Positions 48,601-60,100 of a stretch of 64,000 nucleotides of DNA are shown here, piece by piece; positions within the stretch are counted from its first letter, which is position 1; every line of letters starts with the position of its first letter. The stretch covers positions 95,661,264 through 95,725,263 of the forward strand of contig CM034314.1 of assembly GCA_019925795.1 (NCBI GenBank). Reading direction: 5' to 3'. A model generated the notes under the pieces. The model saw only the letters and a list, made by a program, of their open reading frames with translations. It made no database searches and was not told the origin of the DNA. A program made the translations under genes and the position numbers. The stretch comes from Dendrobium chrysotoxum. Taxonomy: Eukaryota > Streptophyta > Magnoliopsida > Asparagales > Orchidaceae.

Positions 48601-49210
48601 CAAATCCATGAGCTACTCAAAATTTAATGCCATATGTCCTACACCATGTTAAACATACTTGATATAAAGAACTAAACTGGTAAACTCACCCAAAGAACTC
48701 AATCACATTCCCTTAGCTCTCTTTATTGAACTATGATCTCACTTTAGAAGAAACCACAAAGTGTTTGCTACTAGAAAATTTTAAAATAATAAAATTTATA
48801 TCCATTCATGAATATATAAAAAAATAAAATTTATATCTAAAATAAAAAAAAACCCTTGGTTAGGGGACAAACCGATCGGGAGCAGGAAACCGGAGGAGCT
48901 GGACACGGGCGGATGACCGAACTTCTGCCTTTGACGCCAACGACCGAACGACTAGACCTCTTTGACGCCGACGACCGATTGACGGAGGAGGAGGGAACGG
49001 GAGCACGGAGCTAGAACGGAGGAGGAGAAGGGGCGTGCGGGATCAAATAAAGGGAAAGAAGAATCGCAAGCCGATGTCCAGCTAGCTAGGTTATGACGGT
49101 GAAAGCGCTTGTTCTTCTAGCAGTTATAAACGCTGCTAATACCAGGTTTTGTAAGCGGTTTTCAAACCGCCCATAATAAGTGCTGCGAAAGACTACGTTT
49201 TTTGGTAGTG
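45690..49210. mobile_element. CACTA (En/Spm-type) non-autonomous transposon, 3.5 kb
   Basis: The left end CACTACCAAAAATGATGATT and the right end in reverse complement CACTACCAAAAAACGTAGTC start identically. Both continue into TCGCAGCACTT. CTT lies directly outside both ends (45687-45689 and 49211-49213), the 3-bp duplication expected for CACTA. Subterminal GCGGTTATAACCGCC motifs and inverses fill 45735-46045 and recur at 49120-49190. No transposase (TNPD/TNP2) domain is visible in the interior, so the element is presumably mobilised in trans. A GC-rich block near the right end (48880-49080) stands out. Confidence 0.88.
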
Positions 49211-49213
49211 CTT

Positions 49214-49898
49214 ATATCATATATATTATCATAACTTCCAAACTTTCATCATGGATCCATACTATCACATATGTGATCATTCACTTCTCTCTATCGAATC
49301 ATAAAAAAATGACAATCGAGTAGCACAGAGTTTCAAAGGCAGAACATAATAAGGTCTCAAAGATTTCCCCCAAGTAATACTAAAATGTTGGAAGTATAAT
49401 TTTAGAAGCATTATTAGTACAAAAAGTGAAGATATCAATTCAAAACCATATCAATGAAATAAACCCTTTTGTGAAGTTATCAATTTTCTCTATTAAATAA
49501 CATCTCCATTAAACATCATATAAATGCAAAATTATATGTCAAAATGCTTATATCCGACTGAAGGAATTACATGTAAAAGATGATTTACATCTAGATAAAT
49601 AAGTATCTAATAAAACTAATTACTAACCACAGTTATAATTAACTAAGTAATACATAACTATTTTACGTCTTTTAAATAATTCATAGAGGTTTGAGAGTAA
49701 GTTTACTTATCTTATTAAAAATAATCGATAGTAATCTAACACAAAATAATCGATAGTAGCAAAATAAGTGAAGAGTCATCAAATATAATCTAACACAAAA
49801 TGAAAATTCATATAACAAATACATCAACAGGAAATGCAGAGCTAGGAAAAACAAGTGAGAATATTTTAAGAATTTAAAAATATTATCTAATTTTTGAA
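49214..49898. other. AT-rich spacer right of the CACTA element
   Basis: There is a short tandem duplication of AAAATAATCGATAGTA (about 49718-49760). Otherwise nothing was recognised. Confidence 0.45.
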
Positions 49899-50055
49899 GG
49901 CGGAAGAGTAGAGTCTCAATTGAACCAATCAAATTGATAACATGAAAGAGCTAATGAAAAATATGTGAGAATAGTTTAAGTAATTATATTCGATGGAGAG
50001 GGAAAACATGTTTGACAGGTTTCTTATAGAGAATATAACCGTTTTTTGGCGTTTG
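49899..50055. repeat. Direct repeat flanking the CACTA element, right copy
   Basis: GAAAGAGCTAATGAAAAATA, GTGAGAATAGTTTAAGTAAT and GATGGAGAGGGAAAACATG correspond to the left copy at 45210-45365. Confidence 0.65.
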
Positions 50056-50940
50056 ATGGATATTCCGAACGGTTCCACGATTTTCATCATCTTTCAGAAA
50101 ATGGAATGTGGAGAGGCCTAAATGCGAACTAAACAAGTTAATATTAAGGAAGTGCTTAAGAGAAGATCAATAGATACGCTGTAGAGGAAAGAAAGCTTAT
50201 TGAGAAGTTGAATAAGGTAAAGTGCAACCGTAAGAGCTATGATTATTGTATAATCGTAGGCCCACCGAAAGATGAAGGCAAGCAGAACCGTTATAGTAGA
50301 AGTTGAAGAGGCCTATAATTGAAGAAGAAACATGAGACTAAAGAATGTATAGGGTAAACCGAAGAGTTCGAATAGGAAATGAGGGAAATCAAGATTACGT
50401 ATAGGAAATGGATAGCGAAATCTTTTGCGATTAGATAATGGAGGTTAAGAGGCTATTAATTGGGTTAAATCAAAATTAATTACTATGCATTTAAGTTGAA
50501 GTGAGGCGAACTGTGAATCTCAAATCGGGGAAATCATTTTTTTTTATTTTTAAAATTTTTTTTTTCAAATCGGGAAATCATGGATAATTAATTTGTTAAT
50601 ATTTATTATTTATATTTAAATTCATTAATTAATTGTAATAATATTTAATGAATATAATCAAGAGTCAAAATTATATTTGAAGAAATAAAAGGAAAGAAAA
50701 AAAAATTATATGGAAGGAAATTGGAGAAAATTTAAGTAATTTTTATAATAGGAGTATAGGTATATCTGATTATCTTTCTCTTATTTTCTCAAAAAAAAAA
50801 AAAAAAAGAAAAGAAAAAAAGCTAGATTAGGTCAGCGGTGAGATCGAGTCAGAAAATGACACGTGTACTGATCCCCGAGGTCGGCGTTCCGGGCGAAAGA
50901 ATGATGTCTGCCGCAGACTTCTAACATAATGGCGTACACC
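50056..50940. other. Spacer and presumed upstream region of the APP1-like gene
   Basis: The interval is AT-rich up to about 50820, with a poly-A tract at about 50790-50806. It becomes GC-richer toward the gene. No distinct element or TATA box could be fixed with confidence. Confidence 0.4.
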
Positions 50941-51003
50941 ACTGTGCTCATGATATAACGAAAGGGAGGAGGCCCTCCGTGCTGGTTTCTCCGGTTCCAA
51001 TTC

Positions 51004-51024
51004 CTCTCTCTCTCTCTCTCTCTC
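51004..51024 (+). promoter_or_regulatory. CT-repeat tract in the APP1-like 5' leader
   Basis: A TC dinucleotide run ends about 40 bases before the ATG at 51064. Such pyrimidine patches are common in plant core promoters and 5' UTRs. The position fits, but the function is inferred. Confidence 0.5.
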
Positions 51025-51063
51025 TTTTAACCGTTCATCGTTTTCCGAATACAAGGAAGACTA

Positions 51064-51159
51064 ATGGCGTCGGATTCCCTCGACGAGCTGCGGTCGCTGA
51101 TGGGATCTCACTCACCTCCCCTAGATGCTCTTGTCGTCCCATCGGAGGACAATCATCAG
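51064..51159 (+). CDS. APP1: APP1-like exon 1
   Basis: 32 codons from ATG to NHQ, donor CAG|GTTATC, phase 0. Confidence 0.9.
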
Positions 51160-54100
51160 GTTATCTAGGATTTATAGTTTCAATCGATTATCTTTGGATT
51201 AATTTTTCCGGTCATAATATTAATGGACATCTTTGGTTTATTTGATGCACAGAGTGAGTATGTATCCGATAGGGATAAGAGGCGCGAATTTATCTCTGGA
51301 TTTACTGGGAGCGCAGGTAAGGATCTCTTCCTGCTCGTAAGTCTGGGTTATTGATTTCTAGTTGGTTTACTTTGAGGTTCAGATGTTGAATCATTCATGG
51401 TGAAAAGCTCTTGTTTCGATCTTTTTTTGTTCCGTAGTTCCTCTGTTCATCATACGACTTAATATATCACAAAATTGCCTTGAGCGGGCAAGAATCTCGA
51501 GGTATATCCATGCAAGAAACTCTCAAAATTAAAATAAGAATCACCCAAGCTCTGATTTCAACAAACTTATAGTCAAATTAAACATCTCGAAGAGACAAAC
51601 CCAACGACATCAAAATCAGTCCAATTCGAGCCCAAACGAGTCCAAATCAAGGGTCTAAGACATATTTGAAGGGTTCAAAGCATTAATTGGATAGCCAAAT
51701 AAACGTCGAATATGACGTGCTTATATTCGAATCAAGCGGCTTGACGAGAAGATTCCAACGAGCCCAAGATCTTTCAATTCCGACATCATTAAGGCACTTA
51801 AATGCTTGGTCAATGGTCTATGATCAAGGGGGTCAATATCAGCCATCCATTCTAACACTCCCATCTTGACCTTGATCTCCTCCATATTTACAAGCCATGC
51901 CACTCTTAAAAAATTAGGCCTCCATTCTTTACATAAGGGGAGGAAGAGAAAGAGAGGGAAGAAATGAGGAAAAAGGAGAAAACTTGGAGAGCTCCATTGC
52001 TGTCAACCACCGTCAGATTTCTTCCCGACCATCGATCGTCGCCGAACTTTCGTCTGTTTGCCGACCACCTCCGGATTTCTTCTCCACCGCCGACGTCCTT
52101 CTCCACCGCTGACGTTCTTCTCCACCACCGATATTCTTCTCAACCACCACCGACGTTCTTCCTAAACATTGGTTCTTTTCAACCGTCAAATTTCGTCTCC
52201 ATCGCCGACGTTCTTCTCGACCGCTGCTGGAGTTCCCTTCAACCACTATTAGAGTTCTTCTAAATATCATCAAACTTTTACACCAGGTCTAAAGATTGGT
52301 AAAGCTTTTCAATACATTATATTCTCCTCGTCCTTAGATTTGAGGATGGATTGACTTTTGTAATCTATCCAAATTCCAGTGGAACCATTTCAACTGGGTA
52401 AGGCCCCGTAATTTTTCACTTTCTTAGGATTTTCCACCTAAAATTCATGGTGTTTTCTCTTTCATCTGTTTATGTGCTAAACTTTCGTGCATTGCTAAGA
52501 CGTATATTCTTCTCACTCTACTGCCGCGAATTTCTCAGTCCACAGCACGATTGTAGAATGTATATAGTTGAGAGTGATTTTGGCCCTTGACAAAGTTAAG
52601 TTTAGGTTTATCATTTGCTGAATTAATTCGATTTAAAATATTCTCTTTCAATGGGAACTATGTTGCCTATTGCAAATGAGTATCAGGGGGCTGATATATA
52701 ATTATCTATTTGGTGTAGGATTGACACTCAAGGTTTTTTCCGGAGTGCATTTGTTAAGTTACAAGTAAATGTGCATCGAAGCAATATAAATTTCATTGGT
52801 CATACATTCATAGTCAAATCAGTGATTTTCTTTGTTTTGAGTTATCAATGCATTTCAAAAATGGAAAAAAAATCCAGTTCAAAGATTTTAAGAGAAATTT
52901 TTATTTGTTTTATAAATATTGTTCTAAGGAATTTGAAAAACACAATGATTGGTATTTAATAAAATATATATTTGGATGTTGTATTCCTTCTACTTTCAGG
53001 ATTCCATATCATGATTTCTTGATCAACTATGAAACTGGAAGAGTTCTAGAATATATCATTTTCTTGTACAAGTGATAGGCTTGCTTTTTGGCAAATTCAT
53101 TCCATTGTAGTAGATTTAATCTTCTAAATTTCGTTATTGGTTTGAGTGTGATTGATTTTGATTAAATATGATACTGTTTAACTTTCAACAAGTGTATGCG
53201 TAATCGGGTATTGAGGCATTTTTCATTCGTGAGGCGAGGCGTAAGCCTCAAGGCTTTTTGAGGCGTAAGCCTCAAAAATAAAAAATTGCGTAAACATAAA
53301 ATGATAAATTACATCCATCTGAGTGATATGTTTCCATGTTGGATCTTTTCTATGACCTGATGCAGTTTTATCCTTACTTCTGATCATCATTTATGAAAAG
53401 AATATATTAGTATAATTTATCAAACCCCTAAACATAATGCTTCACTTATTCTAAATATGATGAATACAATAATATGCCGGGCTGCAGGGGGTCCAAGGGG
53501 GTGCTGTCCCCTGGCAAGGTTTGACCTGTTGTAAGAGTAATTTTTATTGTAAGAGTAATTTTTGTTGTAAGAATAATTTTTATTGTAAGAGTAATTTTTA
53601 TTGTAAGAGTAATTTTTATTGTGAGGGGCAACTTCTATTCGGTACCCCTCAGTAGTAAGCCTCAAAATGATAAAAATAAGATAATTTAAAATTATAAATA
53701 AACAACACCTCAGTCCTATAAGCCATTGCAAAAGCGCAGCAAAAGCGAGGGTGGGGGGTTGAACCGAATAGATATATATTAAGTTAGGGTTTTTTTTTTT
53801 AAATTTTAAGAGGCGGACGCCTTTAAAACATGAGGCGAGGTGCGCTTTAGTGAACTTGAGGCGTACGCCTCAATGCCAGCTCTCATTGCGTAGGCTTTGA
53901 GGCTTAAAAGTTTAAAATTATGCTGAGGCGCAATTTTAAACCATGGTTTCAAGTAGAAGGCCTACTAGATTTTCATCTGTGCTGATTTTTTTTCTTTTGC
54001 ATTTTTATTTTCATTAAGGTAACAATTTGTTAATGGACTAGTAGTTCAAATCTTGTGATTTTTTAGTGATTGTTGCTTGATTTTTTGCATGTTTGTATTA

Positions 54101-57100
54101 GAATTCTTAGGCCTAAGACATCCTTCGTCGGATTTAGTATTTGTAAACCTTATAAATACCCTACAAATAAAATATTAAATTAAGATAATAAAAGGCTAAC
54201 ACATGATGCTATGTTTAAATATGGGAAAAATGATCAAAATGATCCCTTAGCTATTTATGAAGGACGAAAATGGGCTCCAACTATCATAAAGAATCTTTTT
54301 GGTCCATTGAGTTCTTAAAAAGAAACCAAAATAGTTCCATAGTGGGACTATTTTGGTATATCTTTAACGAGTTAAGGGACCATTAAAAGAGAAGCATAAT
54401 ATTAAGTTAAATGTTGCAGAGATGAGGATGCTCAGGTGGATGAGTGGCTTTACTCTTAGAGACATGATATGAAATGAGCATATACGTGAAAAGGTTGGAG
54501 TACCTCCAGTGGAAGTTAAGATTAGAGAGAGTCGTCTTAGATGGTTTGGTCACATAAACCGACCGCCTTTTGATGATCTAGTTAGGTTAGTAGATGTATT
54601 AGATTTAACTTATGTTAAGAAATGTAGAAATAGACCTAAAAAGATTTGCTTAGAAAATATTAGAAATGATATTTCTTTATTAGATTTAAATGAGAATTTA
54701 ACTTTTCATAGGGCACAATATAGAAAAATGATTCATGTAGCCGACCTCACATATATTTAATATAGCTGAGAACCATTTTGATTTTTCATAAAGAGTCAAT
54801 GGACCATTTTGATCCTTTCTCTTTAAATATGAGTGCAAACTTATAAGGAAATGACATTCTCAATTTACCAAGCACTAACTATTTATTACTGAACAATGCT
54901 GATTTATACGCATTTGGACTATGTTACTTGGATTATATGTTGACTTTTGACTCATTGACCGATTAATGGCCACAAAAACTTAGTTGTACTTATCCCTTCT
55001 TGACCGACATGCGAATAAATGATTACCACTTAAGATAATTAACTATGAAATCACATCTTAAACATCAATATCTTACTATTGAATACACCATTATAAAACA
55101 AAATTATTATAGGGCTTAACCCTTCACATAGAGTGATCCAATTGATTACATCATCAAACTCAAGGAGACGAGGGAATCTTCCCAATTAGTAGTTTAACCA
55201 CGATGGATGCTTAATGTGTTAATTGTTTGGCTCCTCCAATTATTGAAATTCCACATTTATTTGTACCCCTAAGCCTGAATAATAAGATGCTACCTTTTTT
55301 TTTGCTCCAGGAATATTTTCTTCTTATTTGGCAAAAGAGAGAACGTTCTATTGATTATATGAAAGGTTTGAAATAAAATAAAATTATTCTTTTTACCCCA
55401 TATGTAATTGCAAGAATATTACTATTGAAGCGAGCACTTTGTAGTTGGTCTCTCACCTCATTAAGTCTAATAAAAATTTTGTAATTACATATAATGCTTT
55501 GTTGAGATATGGTTTAAAGGGTTAGGAGCTAAAGTGCTAGTAGTTAACAACAACAAAAAGTTCACGAACTAGAAGATCTCCAAGCAGATGAATTACATAA
55601 AAAGGAAGATTTTTAGCTTGAAGATGCTGATATGTTAGATGTGTAGAATGAGATGACCATTGTACAATTGATTTGGAAGTTGGATATAGTCTAATAGCAA
55701 GAGATGGCGGTATATAATGCATTATTTGTGCCTAGAATCTCCCTAAAACCCCAATCAATATGTTGATAGTCCTTCTTGTTAGTGAGGGACAATAGAGTAT
55801 GATCAAACCCTCAAGATACTCCAATTAGCAACAAGAAGCACACAAAGTAGGCTCATGACCAATTTACAATGCTAGCAATAATCATGGTTGACCTAGTGAA
55901 CATGCCATTTTGAGCTCCAATTAGCTAAGTACTTATCAAGTCATTGCTAACTAAATTTAAAGTACACAAATTTATAATAAAGGCATTGATCCATGGGATC
56001 ATATGGCCATGTTTGAGTTCATCTTAGCTCTCTATGTTGTCTCAGGCGCCATTCGGTGTAGAATTTTTCTAACATCATTGGTGGGGTAACATTGTGGTGG
56101 TTTTCAAAATTGTTACATTGTGCCATTGAAGCTTTCACTGAATTTAAGAATCATGTTGCAACAAACTTTTCTATTTTTCATAAGCCCAAGAATGCTGCCA
56201 AATATTATTTGTCCAATGCAAGCACAAGATGAGTTTGTAAGAGATTTTGTGGCTTGGTTCAATAATAGGCAATTGGAGGTATGGGATTCGATGAGAAGTT
56301 TGCAAAAATTGCCTTTATTTAAGCCCTTAAGGATGGGGGATTCAAATTTTCTATGAGTAAGACCACCAAATATGATGGCCAACCGACTAGCAATAGAAGA
56401 GGATATGACTGTGGAGGACTTGAAGTGGATGCCTGAATAGCTCATAATAACTTTTGATTTAATTGCGCTTGATTTAAAGAAAATAAGGTAAAGGAAGTTT
56501 GATTTAGAAGATTTCCATTTGAAGAACACTTTAGATAGACCCCAAGCAGATCCACTGTTGGCTCTACTCTCAACTTGAACAACAAAAAAGTATTCATGGT
56601 TGCCTTAACTTTTAGTTGCAATCCAAAATTGGGAATGTTGTAGGTGGCTCAATAAGATGAGGTTACCTCCTAAGCTCCTAACCAATGGAGTTTGAGCAAA
56701 TGTTGTCCCTACCACAACGATTACAAGCACAACACTGAAAGTTGTCGATCGTTGAGAGCTTTGGTTGAGCAACTCTTTAAAGACATCTTTGAGAATTCTG
56801 CACCAAGTAGAAGGGACCAGGGAAAGGGCAAACAAGATTGATTTGACCATCGATTGTGGGAGTGGTTTGAGAATTGAATCATGTAGGGGATGGTCCGTCT
56901 GACCATTCACTTCGCAAAGAAGACTTGCAAGAAGAATGATCCTCACAATTTGGGCATGAGATCATAAAAGGATTAGAAGATTGTGTTTATTGAAATTTTA
57001 ACTATTCATTTTCTTGGTGGAGGTTGCCATTGATGTTGATTTTTTAGATCACACTGCTGAGTTCAATGAAGACGTCGTTTGGAGTCCACCGATGAAGTAG

Positions 57101-60100
57101 GATTATCAATTAGAGGCTTGATGATCAAGATCAAGAGACATCTAGATGCCTTTACTATTGGATTGAAATTCAAATTATAACACGATAAGTAAGAATTTTG
57201 AATTATTTTGGATAAAATAGTCCTATCATGGGACTATTTGGATTCTTTTTTTAAAGACTTAAGGGACCAAAATGATCTCCAACTATATTAAAGGATCATT
57301 TTGGTCATTTATAAAGAGTCAAGGGACCATTTTGACTATGTTCTCTAACAATAAGGTATTTATAGGAAAGCATAATAACTTAAAGGACCCTAATTACCAA
57401 ACTAACCCTAATGTGAGATAAGCCTAAAAAGAGAACTAAAAGAAAAGAAAAAAATAAAATAAAAGAATACCCCACTTAAACCATGTCATCTTTATGTTTG
57501 AAGATTGGTGTGTGCTACAGGAGTGTATTATAGAACATTGTACCCGCTTTCCTACCATAAATTGGCGGAATCTCTAGTAAATAAGACAACAAAACAATTT
57601 TCTCCTATAGCATGGTGTCAAAGTAGAATTATTCTCAACCCTAGTCATCGCTTCCCCCGGACCTCTCTCCTCTCCTCTCTATTAGCCCACCCATGATTTC
57701 AATCATGACCATATACCTCTTTTGATCACGATTGCACATCCCTTGACTAATCTCCTTAGATCACAAGCAAGTAAATGAGCTTTTCCAAGATTTTGGATTT
57801 GATTCATGGTGGGGCCTACTTTATCTAGTTTTGTCAAATATCAATATTTGTGCCAAAGTAAGTTTTTAAACCATTATGATTACTGAAATTATTGACGATT
57901 GGTTGCTATTTAAAGAATAAAGCTCCAAGCCAATTGATAAAAAGGGATCATTTTTTCTGTCAATCATAATTGTATCATATTGATGTTAGAATGAAAATTA
58001 ACACCATTGATTTTGACTTATCTTAGAAGAAATTGCTTGAAAAAAAAGTCACATTACTTCATGAAGTCTTAGTGCGGCTGTAAGCATAGAAACTTACCGT
58101 AAAATTGCAAGAAACTTATGTTTCTTGGGATATTTGGATATTCAAACCATTTGATCTTATTTCAAATGAAAATCATGCATTCATATAAAGTCTTATTTTA
58201 AGTAAATTATTGCATATGATATAAAATATTATATCATATTATCTTTGTCATTCAAAAACCATTTTCACGCATTATCTAGCCCATCCAAATGAAAATATTA
58301 TCATGCATGATGAAATGCTAAAGAGCGGTAGAATCGAAAATATTTCAATTCCAAATTTTTGGGTCTACCTAGGTTTTGCAGCGGAGAGAACAACAATCTT
58401 GATTTAGGTTTTAAGGGCTCAAATGTCAACATATATTGATTAAAAAATTGATGGGACAATTACATTTTTCTATGAGATTGACATATGACAACTCACTATT
58501 TGAATGAATATCATTTATTCCTTTGATAACAAAAAAAAAGGGAGAACATTTTTGAAGTTATATGTTTAGTACTTTGCTACTGTATTATTAGTTTATCTAT
58601 TTCCTTTTAAGACTTATATTATTTCAGGATTGGCTCTTATAACGATGAATGAGGCATTACTGTGGACTGATGGAAGGTACTTCTTGCAAGCAACACAACA
58701 GCTGAGTGATCGATGGAAACTCATGCGCATCGGGGAAGATCCTGCTGTGGAGAATTGGATAGTTGATGTAATGCCTTCTCTCTTTTTCTAAACTCTCTCT
58801 CTCTCTATATATATATAGTTGTATGTTTATTCTTCATCCAAGTAGTTTTGTTAAACATTGTTGAATATTCACCATTTATTCTTGCTATAACGTGCACATT
58901 TGGTGTTAGCTCTAGTTTATCTAAATGATTTGGAGTCGTGCTGGCAGTCTCCTTTGCTAGTCTTTTTTTCTGTTTGTTATAGTTGCCAACCATCTGATTA
59001 GGATTCTCTCCCACCTTTTTCCTCAATATGTTTTGTCCTCAAATTTTCTTTAACATAATCAACCCTCATTTCTTGTGTTACTTCAGATCCATCTTACATT
59101 TTCTTTTGTTCTACGTTGCTTGCTTGTTTTTGCCTCGTAGAGGTGTAAACGAGTTGAGTTAAGCTCGAGTTACCCTTGGCTTGAGCTTGAGCTTGAGCTT
59201 GAGCTTGATCATGTAATTGAGTTCAAACTCAAGCTTGAGTTTAATTCTACAAGTTTGAGTTGGCTCATGGGTTGGCTCATTTATTATGAAAGAGAAAAAA
59301 TGATTTTTGAGTTCAAACTAGTTATCGAGTCAAGCTTAAGCGGGCTCAAGAGCTGGCTTGAATCAGTTACACCCCTAGTGTCTCCTCTATTCAATTTCGG
59401 AAAGTAGTTTATGCCCCTTATTTTGTTAGTTTTATCCAAGTGTCAAATTATGGACCCCAGGCCTTCAAATACTTTCTCTGCTATCTTTTTTTTTTGTATA
59501 GTTTCCAATTGCATAAATGTTTTAGAAGGTGGTCATGTTTGAAAATTAAGTTTGGATTCCTTAAATTTCATCCTTTTGATGATTCACCTTTTTGGTCGAC
59601 TTGTTTTGCTTCATTTTTGTGTGTTCTAATTTTTATTATTTATGATGGAAAAGCTGCTCAAACACTTTTTTATTACTTTCTGTCATAACAGAATCTTCAG
59701 AGCGATGCTGCTGTGGGAATTGATCCATGGTGTGTATCTGTAGATACGGCCCAAAGATGGATGCAAGCTTTCTCAAAAAGTAGGCAAAAACTAATACAAC
59801 TTTCTGTAAACTTGGTTGATGAAGTTTGGAGAGACAGACCTGCAGCTGAAATTCGACCAGTAACTTTACAACCATTCAAATTTGCCGGCTGTACTGTAGC
59901 TGATAAGCTAAAAAATCTAAGGGAAAAGCTTGTTCAGGATAAGGCTTATGGAATTATAGTCACTGCACTTGATGAGGTATCTAATCCATCGGAACCTTTG
60001 TTTTGGGATGGTTAATGAATTCTTTTTATCGCTCTTATCTCATTCCTGATATAATTGTGCTTTTTTCATTGCGGTTGCATGTTCTCGTCAATGTTAAAAT

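Larger units (their letters stand above)
51317..58627 (+). other. 7.3-kb intron 2 of the APP1-like gene
   Basis: Bounded by GTAAGG and TTTCAG. It holds LTR-like unit F (51459-52548), a GAGGCG hairpin repeat with an 18-bp tandem array (53217-53945), inverted repeats at 54222-54360 and 57200-57350, an RTE LINE end (54411-54765) and a Ty3/gypsy gag relic (56085-56850). The intervals 52560-53200, 54840-56080 and 57360-58620 show nothing recognisable. Confidence 0.85.

Noticed and set aside
51906..52273. Frames of 66-99 codons in LTR-like unit F
   Set aside because: Produced by the ACCGCCGACGTTCTTC array on both strands.
53420..53731. 103-codon frame with repeated YSYNKN
   Set aside because: Direct product of the 18-bp tandem repeat; no gene context.
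56113..56946. Minus-strand frames of 138 and 113 codons
   Set aside because: The opposite strand carries the gypsy gag relic, which explains the region better.
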